In this document: positions 5,849-13,165 of the stretch, piece by piece
Layout: every line of letters begins with the position of its first letter
Numbering within the stretch: position 1 is the first letter of the stretch
Notes under the pieces: model-generated
The model's input: the letters and a program-made list of their open reading frames with translations, nothing else
Database searches by the model: none
What the model was told of the DNA's origin: nothing
Assembly: GCA_036380435.1 (NCBI GenBank)
Contig: DASVES010000501.1
Coordinates: forward strand, 1-13,223
DNA length: 13,223 nucleotides
Direction: 5' to 3'
Source: DASQDT01 sp036380435
Lineage (GTDB): Bacteria > Acidobacteriota > Blastocatellia > Pyrinomonadales > Pyrinomonadaceae
Translations under genes and position numbers: made by a program

Positions 5849-7783
5849 ATGAAACTTTGCCGAACGTGTGGGGAAGAGTTCAGTGACAAATTTGTATTCT
5901 GCCCGGTGGACGCTTCGGCGCTAAACGTCGCCGAGACCGCCCCCGCCCCTGAGCCTTCCTCCCCGGCCATACCTGCATACGTCGCCGACGAGCGCACGAC
6001 CGTCGTCAGCGCCGCTGCCGTGAACGTCGCCTCCGTCGAGACCCCCGCGGCCGACCACGTCGCCGCTTCGGCGTCAGGCAGCAACGGCAACACGCCGTCT
6101 CCGTCCGCGTCCGTCCCTGCTTCAATCGACCCCGAGGAAACGGCCGTGTCGCAGGCGTTCGCCCCGCGCGGCGAGTACCACCTGACGATGCTTCAGGACG
6201 AGGGCATCACGCGTCGTCTGTCGAAGGAGCTTCGGGAGACGGCGCACGAGTACGAGCTGACGTGGCCCGAGTTCAAGCGCGATCCGGGCGGCTTCACCAA
6301 GCGCATGGCCACCGGCTACGGCCAGATGGGCCGGCGCTTCTTCAATCAGCCCTACGTCCCGATGGCCGTCATCTCAGGCGTCCTCGGCATGGCAATCTTA
6401 GTCACCCTGCTCGTCTTCCCCTTCAACGCCGTCTACAAGTGGCTCGCCTCCGACGGCCGGCTCGTCGCCGATGTCGGCATGACGCTCGAAGAGGTGCAGC
6501 GCCGCTCGACGCTCAAGCTGGCGCCGGCCGCGGCGCAGGGCGACGGCAGCACGCTGACGACCGTGAGCGGCGAGAACCTCGGCTTCGACTTCGAGCTGGC
6601 CAACAAGGGCCTCAAGTTCGAGTGGGCGCGCGCTTACCTGCTGAGTGTTAACGAGGAGCAGAAGATCAAGGAGATCAACGTCGAGCTGTCGCGCACGCCA
6701 CAGGCGTGGAGGGAGCTGGCCACCAGCGTCCGCAACCTCGACGAGTCGCTTGAGGACAGGGGCTGGAGAGTCTTCACCGAAGGCGAGTCGAACACTGAGA
6801 ACGCGAAGTTCCTCAAGGCGAGTCTGGCCGAGCAGCAGACGGCGCCGCCCGCGGAGGGCGACCCCGGTGAGCTGCGTTGGATCGACCGCGACGCGTCGAA
6901 CGTCATCACCTTCACCGCAAAGCGGGCCGAGGGCGGTGGCGAAGCCCGCTTCGTTTCCTACCTCAAGGTGGAAGAGCTGACGCGCGAGACGCTCGTGGCG
7001 ATGCTCGAAATCCCCGAGGAGCAGGAGAAGCCCGACGAAGGCCCGGCGGGCCGGGCCAAAGGCACGGGCGGCGGCATGAAGCCCAAGCAGGAGAAGCCGG
7101 GCGGCGGCGGCGGCGGCGGACGCAAAGAAGCCCTGCCGGCCTCCTTTGGCAAAGTGCCTCCGGGCGCGTTGCAGCCGCAGATCGTCGCCATCACGCCGCA
7201 CCCGCCGGCCATCAAGAACCCGAGCCTGCCGGTGACGCCGCACATCATTGCCGACCCGACGCTCTTCCCGCCCGACAACCGGCCGATTCCTTACGGCGAC
7301 CCGAAGTCAACCTCGACCACGCCGAGCGCGGGGCCGGGTGAGGGCGCCGGCATCGGCGACGGCAAGGGCACGGGCGTCGGCCCCGGCGAGGGCGCCGGCT
7401 TCGGACCGGGCCGCGGCTACAACACCGGCGGCGGTGATGGGAAAATCGGCGGCGGCGGCCCCGGCGGCGGCGGCGGCGGCACCGACTACAACAAGACCTT
7501 CAACGCCAAGGACGTGACACGCAAGGCCGTCCTGAACTCGAAGCCGGAACCGGGCTTCACCGAGGAAGCGCGCAAGAACAATGTCACCGGCGTCGTCAAA
7601 CTGCGGCTCGTCCTCGGCGCCGGCGGCTCGGTGTCGAACATCTCGGTCGTCAAGGGTCTGCCCGACGGTCTGACGGAGCGGGCGATTGCGGCGGCCCGCC
7701 GGATTTCCTTCACGCCCGCGCAGAAGGACGGCCGCCCCGTCTCGCAATGGGTGACCATCGAGTACAACTTCAACATCTACTAA
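5849..7783 (+). CDS. Zinc ribbon-transmembrane-TonB C-terminal domain fusion protein
   Basis: This 644-residue protein probably transduces energy or a signal from the inner membrane to an outer-membrane receptor. In order: an N-terminal zinc ribbon (C4, C7, C18, with D21 where a fourth Cys would be); a disordered Ala/Pro/Ser/Thr linker (about 28-105); a basic cytoplasmic segment (121-165); one TM helix (about 170-194); an unrecognised periplasmic domain (about 201-390); Lys/Gly and Pro-rich linkers with IADPTLFPPDNRPIPYGDP (467-485); a Gly-rich spacer (about 496-545); and a TonB C-terminal domain (about 556-644) with PGFTEEARKNNVTGVVKLRL and a terminal VTIEYNFNIY. The cytoplasmic ribbon is unusual, since standard TonB has only a short N-terminus before its TM helix. 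The gene has its own promoter, strong RBS and terminator, so it is monocistronic. No ExbB or ExbD is nearby. The TonB domain and topology are well supported; the partner and the role of the ribbon are unknown. Confidence 0.9.
   Translation: MKLCRTCGEEFSDKFVFCPVDASALNVAETAPAPEPSSPAIPAYVADERTTVVSAAAVNVASVETPAADHVAASASGSNGNTPSPSASVPASIDPEETAVSQAFAPRGEYHLTMLQDEGITRRLSKELRETAHEYELTWPEFKRDPGGFTKRMATGYGQMGRRFFNQPYVPMAVISGVLGMAILVTLLVFPFNAVYKWLASDGRLVADVGMTLEEVQRRSTLKLAPAAAQGDGSTLTTVSGENLGFDFELANKGLKFEWARAYLLSVNEEQKIKEINVELSRTPQAWRELATSVRNLDESLEDRGWRVFTEGESNTENAKFLKASLAEQQTAPPAEGDPGELRWIDRDASNVITFTAKRAEGGGEARFVSYLKVEELTRETLVAMLEIPEEQEKPDEGPAGRAKGTGGGMKPKQEKPGGGGGGGRKEALPASFGKVPPGALQPQIVAITPHPPAIKNPSLPVTPHIIADPTLFPPDNRPIPYGDPKSTSTTPSAGPGEGAGIGDGKGTGVGPGEGAGFGPGRGYNTGGGDGKIGGGGPGGGGGGTDYNKTFNAKDVTRKAVLNSKPEPGFTEEARKNNVTGVVKLRLVLGAGGSVSNISVVKGLPDGLTERAIAAARRISFTPAQKDGRPVSQWVTIEYNFNIY
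7334..7483 (+). repeat. Gly-rich low-complexity coding tract
   Basis: Residues 496-545 of the TonB-fusion protein are dominated by Gly with interspersed Pro, Asp, Thr and Lys (GPGEGAG occurs twice, at 495-501 and 511-517). The DNA here is made of near-repeats of GGCGGC and GGCGAGGGCGCCGGC. A similar poly-Gly run lies at residues 418-424. It probably forms a flexible periplasm-spanning spacer before the TonB domain. Such DNA is prone to copy-number slippage and assembly error. Confidence 0.8.
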
Positions 7784-7827
7784 GGCGGGCCGCGTAAAGC
7801 TCGCGAAGCTCACTCAAGTCTGTGAAC

Positions 7828-7869
7828 AAGGGCCATCTGGTTAAAGCAACCGGGTGGCCCTTCTTATTT
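7828..7869 (+). terminator. Rho-independent terminator after the TonB-fusion gene
   Basis: GGGCCATCTGGTT (7830-7842) pairs with AACCGGGTGGCCC (7848-7860) through 13 positions, two of them G-U, around a 5-nt loop. TTCTTATTT follows directly. It sits 46 bases after the stop codon at 7783 and separates this gene from the membrane-protein gene that follows. Confidence 0.9.
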
Positions 7870-7918
7870 CCCGCGACGGCGTCTGGTCGGAACACTGTCG
7901 CATCCCGCGTCGCTACAG

Positions 7919-7924
7919 TAGAAT
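7919..7924 (+). promoter_or_regulatory. Possible -10 element ahead of the CPBP-like gene
   Basis: TAGAAT (5 of 6 to consensus) lies 10 bases before the ATG at 7935. Transcription would start at about 7931, leaving a nearly leaderless message, which fits the absence of any Shine-Dalgarno. The -35 region (CTGTCG near 7895) is weak, so this is tentative. Confidence 0.35.
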
Positions 7925-7934
7925 CTGTGCTCCA

Positions 7935-8747
7935 ATGCTGAGAAGGGTGTTCCTCAATACATATCTCCGGGCCGAGGCCGAGGCGCGGGAGCAGAGACTA
8001 CCGGGGCGATTTCAAGGCGTGGACTTGAAGGTCATCTCGGTCTGCATCATCGTCGCCCTCTCGCTGACGATGATTAACTACGTCGGCGAACTCGTCTACG
8101 TGCTCGACGCACTGGACAGGCTCGGGCCGGCCGGCGCGGACGAGCGTCTATGGAGCGGCCTCACGAACTTCTCCAACGAAAGGCTCGCGGGGCCGATCTG
8201 GTGGGCGTGCGTCACTGTGGTTTTCTACTTCGTCGTTCCCGCGTTGTTCATCCGGCTTGCGCTAAAGGAGCCGCTGTCCGACTACGGACTCAAACTGCGG
8301 GGCGCGTTCAAGGACTACGGCCTCTATCTTCTGATGTTCGTCGTCATGTTTCCCGTGGTGTTACTCGTCTCAGGCGCGGCGGGTTTTCAGGCCAAGTATC
8401 CCTTTTATCAAATGGCGCGGGGCGAGTCGCTGTTGCCTTACTTCTGGCAGTGGGAAGTCTTCTACTTCCTACAGTTCTTCGCGCTGGAGTTCTTCTTCCG
8501 CGGCTTTATGCTGCACGGCCTCAAACATCGCTTCGGCTATTACGCGGTCTTCGTGATGACCATGCCCTACTGCATGATCCACTTCCGCAAGCCCTTCCTC
8601 GAAGCACTGGCGGCGATCATCGCGGGCGTGATACTCGGCACGCTGAGCCTCAAGAGCCGTTCGATTTTGCCCGGCGTGGCCATCCACTACAGCATCGCCA
8701 TCGTCATGGACTTGGCCGCGCTCTGGCGTAAAAATCTGCTGTGGTGA
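7935..8747 (+). CDS. CPBP/Abi-family-like integral membrane protein (putative intramembrane protease)
   Basis: This 270-residue polytopic protein has hydrophobic segments at about 32-58, 88-110, 130-148, 174-186, 202-216, 222-240 and 248-264. It resembles the CPBP family (CAAX protease/bacteriocin-processing, Rce1-like), whose members cleave peptides within the membrane. The first motif, normally EExxxR, reads LEFFFR (184-189): E185 and R189 are kept but the first Glu is Leu. The second, normally FxxxH, reads YCMIH (212-216, H216) and is followed by FRKPFLEALAAIIAGVILG. The third region has PGVAIHYSIAIVMD, with H251 and D259. Activity is therefore plausible but not certain. I chose the ATG at 7935. 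The frame stays open back to 7854, but that would start inside the terminator. No RBS is visible. The metzincin gene follows 59 bases later and probably shares the transcript. Substrate unknown. Confidence 0.8.
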   Translation: MLRRVFLNTYLRAEAEAREQRLPGRFQGVDLKVISVCIIVALSLTMINYVGELVYVLDALDRLGPAGADERLWSGLTNFSNERLAGPIWWACVTVVFYFVVPALFIRLALKEPLSDYGLKLRGAFKDYGLYLLMFVVMFPVVLLVSGAAGFQAKYPFYQMARGESLLPYFWQWEVFYFLQFFALEFFFRGFMLHGLKHRFGYYAVFVMTMPYCMIHFRKPFLEALAAIIAGVILGTLSLKSRSILPGVAIHYSIAIVMDLAALWRKNLLW

Positions 8748-8806
8748 CGACCGCCCGCGTAGCCGGGCGACCCGGTCGGCGGCCCCGCAGGTGAGGAGCT
8801 TCTTCG

Positions 8807-9547
8807 ATGGCCTTCTGGGCGCGCGCCAAAGTCGCAGTCAGAAAAACCGACCTCGCCGCCAGCGGTCTGTTCGTCCAATCCTTCAACGTTGTCAAAGAGG
8901 CCGCCAACCGAGTGTTGGGCCTGCCAGACCTCGCCGGTCAGGTTTTAGGACTGGCCCCGGTCAAGACGCTGCGGCTGCGCGTCGTCATTCTGAGGGATGA
9001 GCAGTCGCGGTCGCTGGCCGAAGCGCGCGAGGTGATGCCCTCCGTCGAAGCGGCGCGGGCAATCTTCGAGCGACAGGCCCGAATCAAGGTGTCGCCCGCG
9101 CGGGGCAGTTTCATCCAGACCCTCGACACGGCCGCTCCCGCCGACGCTCTCGACGTACATTGCGACTTCCACGCGTGGAAGGAAGGACTGCGCGAGGCCG
9201 GCAACTTCTTCGAGACTTATCTCGGACAACACGCGGCCGTCATGCTGACCGGCTACGCCGCCCCCATCACCGTCTTCATCGTGCGCGACGTAAGCGGTAA
9301 AGGCGGTTGCTCACTCGGGCCTCTGACGGACTACGTGACCGTGGCCATCTGCGGGCTAGACTCTTGCGGGGAAGACGAGGAAGGCCGCGCCGTGGCGCGT
9401 CTGCTCGCGCACGAAGTCGGCCACGCCTGCGGGTTGTGGCACGTCCGCGACCCGTCGAACCTGATGCACCCACGCGGCCCCGGCGTCAAACTCCGCCCGT
9501 GGCAGAGGGCGATACTTCGCAACTCGCGACACGTCACCTACCTTTGA
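8807..9547 (+). CDS. Small metzincin-type zinc metalloprotease
   Basis: This 246-residue protein carries the extended zinc motif HEVGHACGLWH (202-212). Its HExxHxxGxxH pattern supplies three His ligands (H202, H206, H212), the catalytic E203 and the turn G209. A candidate Met-turn follows closely in SNLMHP (M220). This is the metzincin signature (matrixin, archaemetzincin and relatives), so peptide hydrolysis is expected. The upstream part (about 55-180) is not recognisable by eye as a named family. Cys at 119, 168, 182, 187 and 208 could form disulfides or a site. No signal peptide is evident: the N-terminus MAFWARAKVAVRKTD is basic and only weakly hydrophobic, so the location is unclear. 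No propeptide cysteine switch was recognised. GAGGAG (8793-8798) lies 8 bases before the ATG and decides the start. It is probably cotranscribed with the CPBP-like gene. Confidence 0.82.
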   Translation: MAFWARAKVAVRKTDLAASGLFVQSFNVVKEAANRVLGLPDLAGQVLGLAPVKTLRLRVVILRDEQSRSLAEAREVMPSVEAARAIFERQARIKVSPARGSFIQTLDTAAPADALDVHCDFHAWKEGLREAGNFFETYLGQHAAVMLTGYAAPITVFIVRDVSGKGGCSLGPLTDYVTVAICGLDSCGEDEEGRAVARLLAHEVGHACGLWHVRDPSNLMHPRGPGVKLRPWQRAILRNSRHVTYL

Positions 9548-9584
9548 GCAACGCCCACGGCTTCACGAAAACAGTTGACCGCAG

Positions 9585-9613
9585 ATGACCGCGCAGGCCC
9601 GCCGGTATATACT
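9585..9613 (+). promoter_or_regulatory. Predicted promoter of the ATP-grasp/S9 peptidase operon
   Basis: ATGACC (9585-9590, 4 of 6) and TATACT (9608-9613, 5 of 6) are separated by exactly 17 bases. A transcript would start near 9620, giving a leader of about 33 nt before the GTG at 9653. No terminator separates this from the metzincin gene, so read-through is also possible. Confidence 0.45.
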
Positions 9614-9652
9614 CTCTCCGTCATTCCAAGCCCACTCGGGCGAGTAGCTTCA

Positions 9653-10885
9653 GTGTCCGAAACTCCCACACGCGTCGAGAACGTCGTCTGCGTCGCCAGC
9701 TTTTTCAAGGGCGCGGATTTCCTGCGCGAGTGTCGCGCGCGCGGCGCGCGCGTCTTCCTCGTGACGCGGGAGCGGACGCTGGGTGAGGAGTGGCCGCGCG
9801 AGGCCATCGACGACCTCGTCGCCATCCCGAACGACGCCAGCCTCGACCTCTTCCTCTACGCCGTCAGCCATCTCGCGCGCCGCGTGAGAATCGACCGCGT
9901 CGTCGCGCTCGAAGAGTTCGATGTCGTCAACACGGCGCTCCTGCGCGAGCAACTGCAAGTCCCCGGCATGCACGGCACGGCGGCGCGCGCCTTCCGCGAC
10001 AAGCTGACCATGCGCGTTCGCGCTCGCGAGGCCGGCATCCGCGTCCCCGACTTCGTCCACGTCCTCAACCACGAAGCGCTCCACGCCTTCATGACGCGCG
10101 TGAGCGCGCCGTGGGTGCTCAAGCCGCGCTCGGACGTGTCTTCCATCGGAATCAAGAAGCTCCACGACCCGGAGCAGGTCTGGCGAGCCATCGACGAACT
10201 CGACGCGCGCGGCGCGCTGCACGAGCGCTCGCCCTACTACGTGCTGGAGCAATACGTGGCGGGCGAGGTCTTCCACGTCGATTCGCTGGTCGAGGACGGC
10301 GAGGTAACGTTCGCGGGCGTCAACCGCTACGGGCGGCCTCCGCTCGACGTGGCCCAACAGGGCGGCGTCTACATCTCTCACACGCTCGACTACGACTCGG
10401 AAGACCGCGCGCGTCTCGAAGAGTTCAACCGGCGACTGCTCAAAAGCCTCAGGCTGGAGAGCGGGGCCGCGCATGCCGAGTTCATCAAGGGCGAGGCCGA
10501 CGGCGAGTTCTACTTCCTGGAAGTCGCGTCGCGCGTCGGCGGCGCCTACATGGCCGAGACGCTGGAGGCGGCGAGCGGCGTCAATCTCTGGCGCGAGTGG
10601 GCGCGTCTGGAACTGGCGGGCGGCTCGCGTGCGGCCGAAGAGCGCCCGCAGCCGCGACGCGAATACGGCGGCATCGCGCTTTCACTCGCGCGTCAGGAGT
10701 GGCCCGACACGTCTCAATACACGGACGCAGAAATTGTCGGGCGCGTGCGCAAGGCTTACCACGTCGGCCTCGTCGTCGGCTCGCCGAGCCTCGCGCGCGT
10801 CGAGGAACTGCTCGACGACTACGCGCGCCGCTTCGCCGCCGACTTCTGCGCCGTCGCGCCGCCGCACGAGCGCCCGCCGCTCTGA
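9653..10885 (+). CDS. ATP-grasp domain ligase
   Basis: This is a 410-residue protein of the ATP-grasp superfamily, which couples ATP hydrolysis to forming C-N (or C-S) bonds through an acyl-phosphate. Residues about 9-105 form a pre-ATP-grasp Rossmann-like region. PGMHGTAARAFRDKLTMRVRAREAG (104-128) resembles the segment preceding the nucleotide site in carbamoyl-phosphate synthase and biotin carboxylase relatives. WVLKPRSDVSSIGIKKL (154-170) carries the expected ATP lysine (K157) and a flexible loop, YVLEQYVAGE (196-205) is the hinge with E199, and HAEFIK plus YFLEVASRVGG (274-279, 287-297) supplies metal-binding acids (E276, E290). The substrate cannot be read; peptide or amino-acid ligases are common among stand-alone members. 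The GTG at 9653 is preferred because similarity begins soon after it, and a TTG at 9575 lies upstream of the predicted promoter. The S9 peptidase gene follows after 32 bases. Confidence 0.88.
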   Translation: MSETPTRVENVVCVASFFKGADFLRECRARGARVFLVTRERTLGEEWPREAIDDLVAIPNDASLDLFLYAVSHLARRVRIDRVVALEEFDVVNTALLREQLQVPGMHGTAARAFRDKLTMRVRAREAGIRVPDFVHVLNHEALHAFMTRVSAPWVLKPRSDVSSIGIKKLHDPEQVWRAIDELDARGALHERSPYYVLEQYVAGEVFHVDSLVEDGEVTFAGVNRYGRPPLDVAQQGGVYISHTLDYDSEDRARLEEFNRRLLKSLRLESGAAHAEFIKGEADGEFYFLEVASRVGGAYMAETLEAASGVNLWREWARLELAGGSRAAEERPQPRREYGGIALSLARQEWPDTSQYTDAEIVGRVRKAYHVGLVVGSPSLARVEELLDDYARRFAADFCAVAPPHERPPL

Positions 10886-10917
10886 GAATTTCAAATCACA
10901 CTGGGGAAATTACACGC

Positions 10918-12855
10918 ATGAGTCAAATCAAAGTCGCGCCCTACGGCTCCTGGGAGTCGCCGATAACGTCGGAGCTGATCGTCTCGGCCACGGTGGGTCT
11001 GGGCCAGTGCCTCATTGATGGCGATGACTTGTACTGGAGCGAGATGAGGCCGCTCGAAGGCGGGCGCAGCGTCGTTGTGCGGCGAACGCCCGACGGCCGG
11101 ACGGCCGACGTGACGCCCGCGGGCTTCAACGCGCGCACGCGCGTCCACGAGTACGGCGGCGGCGACTACACGGTGCGCGCCGGCATAGTTTACTTCTCGA
11201 ACTTCGCCGACCAGCGACTCTACCGTGTGAGCGCGGGCGAACAGCCTGCTCCGCTCACGCCCGCCGGCGATTACCGCTACGCCGATTGCCTGCTCGACTC
11301 GCGCCGCGGGCTTCTCTACGCCATCCGCGAAGACCATTCAGACAAGACGCGCGAGGCCGTCAACTGTGTGGTGTGCGTGCGCGCCGACGGCGACGAATCG
11401 GGCGGGCGTGTGCTGGTTTCGGGCAACGACTTCTACTCGTCACCGCGCCTCAGCCCCGACGGCCGCCGGCTCGCATGGCTCACCTGGAACCATCCGAACA
11501 TGCCGTGGGACGGAAGCGAACTGTGGGTCGGCGAATTGGACGACGATGGATTGGTGCGTTCGTCGAGGAAGGTCGCCGGGGGCGTCGATGAATCTATCTT
11601 CCAGCCCGAGTGGTCGCCCGACGGCACGCTCTATTTCAGCTCCGACCGGACGGGTTGGTGGAATCTCTACCGCGAGACGGTCGGTGAGGGCGTCGAACCG
11701 ATTTGCGGAAGGGAATCGGAGTTCGGCCAGCCGCAGTGGGGCTTCGGAATGTCGATCTACGCCTTCGCCGACAGCGGGCGTATCGTCGCCGCCCGCGTCG
11801 AGCGCGGCACCGCGCGCCTGTGCGTCATCGACACGGCGACCAAAGAACTACGCGACGCGGAGACTCCTTACACCGACATCACCTACGTGCGCGCGTCCGA
11901 CGGGCGCGTGGTCTTCCGCGGCGCTTCCGCAACGGAGCGCGCTGGGATCGTCGCGCTTGACCTCGACACGGGACGCACCGATGTGTTGCGACGTTCCAGC
12001 GAGCAGGTGATCGACGCGGGCTACGTCTCCGCGGCGAGCGCCGTCGAGTTTCCGACCGAGGGCGGGTTGACGGCGCACGCTTTCTACTACCCGCCGCGCA
12101 ACCGCGACTACGCCGCGCCCGATGGCGAGCGCCCGCCGCTCCTCGTCAAGTGCCACGGCGGGCCGACCGCCGCGACCGTTCCCTCGCTTCGTCTGGAGAC
12201 GCAGTACTGGACGAGCCGCGGCTTCGCCGTGCTCGACGTGAACTACGGCGGCAGCAGCGGCTACGGGCGCGAGTACCGCCGCCGCCTCAACGGCGAGTGG
12301 GGGATTGTTGACGTAGACGACTGCGTGAACGGCGCGCGCCACCTCGTCGGGCGCGGCGAGGCCGACGGCGAGCGTTGCGCCATCACGGGCGGCAGCGCGG
12401 GCGGCTTCACGGTCTTGAACGCGCTCACCTTCCGCGAACAGTTCCGCGCCGGCGCGAGCCACTACGGCGTGAGCGACCTCAAGGGGCTGATCGAGGACAC
12501 GCACAAGTTCGAGGCGCGTTACCTCGACCGGCTGATCGGGCCGTACCCGGAGCGCGCAGACCTCTACCGCGAACGCTCGTCGATCAACTTCACGGAGCGT
12601 CTGTCGTGCCCGGTCATCTTCTTTCAGGGACTCGAAGACAAAGTGGTTCCGCCCAACCAGGCGGAGTTGATGGTGGAGGCTTTGAGGAAGAAGGGCCTGC
12701 CGGTGGCCTACGTCCCGTTCGAGGGCGAGCAGCACGGCTTCCGCATGGCCGAGAACATCCGGCGGGCGCTCGACGGCGAGTTCTACTTCTACTCACGCGT
12801 CTTCGGCTTCGAGCCAGCCGAGCGCATCGAGCCGGTGTTGATTGAGAATTTATAG
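10918..12855 (+). CDS. S9 (prolyl oligopeptidase) family serine peptidase
   Basis: This 645-residue serine peptidase resembles the S9C acylaminoacyl-/dipeptidyl-peptidase branch. The N-terminal part (about 20-370) is a beta-propeller with WD40/TolB-like blades such as SPRLSPDGRRLAWLTWNHPNMPW (175-197) and QPEWSPDGTLYFSSDRTGWWNLY (229-251). The alpha/beta-hydrolase domain (about 380-630) has KCHGGPT (411-417) for the oxyanion region, VNYGGSSGYGREYR (441-454), WGIVDVDDC (461-469), the nucleophile GGSAGG (491-496, S493), the acid GLEDKVVPPNQ (571-581, D574) and the base EQHGF (604-608, H606). The catalytic triad is intact. No signal peptide is present, so it is probably cytoplasmic and clears short peptides. 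GGGGAA (10903-10908) lies nine bases before the ATG. The same frame stays open back to 9790, but that part is out of frame with the ATP-grasp gene and is non-coding. It is likely cotranscribed with the ATP-grasp gene. Confidence 0.93.
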   Translation: MSQIKVAPYGSWESPITSELIVSATVGLGQCLIDGDDLYWSEMRPLEGGRSVVVRRTPDGRTADVTPAGFNARTRVHEYGGGDYTVRAGIVYFSNFADQRLYRVSAGEQPAPLTPAGDYRYADCLLDSRRGLLYAIREDHSDKTREAVNCVVCVRADGDESGGRVLVSGNDFYSSPRLSPDGRRLAWLTWNHPNMPWDGSELWVGELDDDGLVRSSRKVAGGVDESIFQPEWSPDGTLYFSSDRTGWWNLYRETVGEGVEPICGRESEFGQPQWGFGMSIYAFADSGRIVAARVERGTARLCVIDTATKELRDAETPYTDITYVRASDGRVVFRGASATERAGIVALDLDTGRTDVLRRSSEQVIDAGYVSAASAVEFPTEGGLTAHAFYYPPRNRDYAAPDGERPPLLVKCHGGPTAATVPSLRLETQYWTSRGFAVLDVNYGGSSGYGREYRRRLNGEWGIVDVDDCVNGARHLVGRGEADGERCAITGGSAGGFTVLNALTFREQFRAGASHYGVSDLKGLIEDTHKFEARYLDRLIGPYPERADLYRERSSINFTERLSCPVIFFQGLEDKVVPPNQAELMVEALRKKGLPVAYVPFEGEQHGFRMAENIRRALDGEFYFYSRVFGFEPAERIEPVLIENL

Positions 12856-12930
12856 TTTAGACATCTGTTGAATGCCTGGATGATAGGTGAGGTGGCGGAA
12901 GCTCGTTACTTGCGTGTGGCGTAAGGCGAT

Positions 12931-13049
12931 TCACCGCAGAGGCGCAGAGGGCGCAGAGTTCACGCCGAGGGTTGAGCCTTACGATCTACGTCGAGTGTGT
13001 CGCTCAAGCCTGCGGCGCCCCCTCTGCGTCCTCTGCGCCTCTGCGGTGA
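12931..13049. repeat. 119-bp inverted repeat of CACCGCAGAGGCGCAGAG type
   Basis: The left arm (12931-12958) is matched by the inverted right arm (13022-13049) over 28 bases with one mismatch that would be a G-U pair in RNA. Each arm is itself made of GCAGAG-ending units in tandem (CCGCAGAG, GCGCAGAG and a variant). The 63-base loop contains an inner TTGAGC/GCTCAA stem (12972-12977 and 13002-13007). The element sits in the non-coding 12856-13165 gap after the S9 gene. I recall the CACCGCAGAGGCGCAGAG motif as a dispersed repeat in unrelated bacterial genomes; that was not checked here. It has no ORF and no target-site duplication that I can see. Confidence 0.85.
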
Positions 13050-13101
13050 GTCCTACTCTCCTCACACTCAACAAAAAGCATCACTCAAAAAGGAACAGAA
13101 A

Positions 13102-13155
13102 AGGGCGCGGGCGCGGGTCGATTGATTTGACCCGCGCCCGCGCTCTTGTTTATTG
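13102..13155. terminator. Bidirectional intrinsic terminator between converging genes
   Basis: A perfect 15-bp GC stem (GCGCGGGCGCGGGTC at 13105-13119 with its complement at 13129-13143) has a 9-nt loop. On the plus strand it is followed by TCTTGTTTATT and would end the S9 peptidase transcript. On the minus strand it is followed by CCTTTTCTGTTCC and TTTTTGAG and would end the gene at 13166-13223. The convergent geometry fits use by both strands. Confidence 0.9.
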
Positions 13156-13165
13156 TGAGCGGCGT

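Noticed and set aside
6398..7243. A 281-codon minus-strand ORF within the TonB-fusion gene
   Set aside because: It is antisense shadow sequence; the plus-strand gene has a promoter, RBS, TM helix and TonB domain.
9790..10917. A 376-codon open frame upstream of and in frame with the S9 peptidase
   Set aside because: It overlaps the ATP-grasp gene in another frame, is Arg/Ala-rich shadow sequence typical of GC-rich DNA, and the peptidase has its own ATG and ribosome binding site at 10918.
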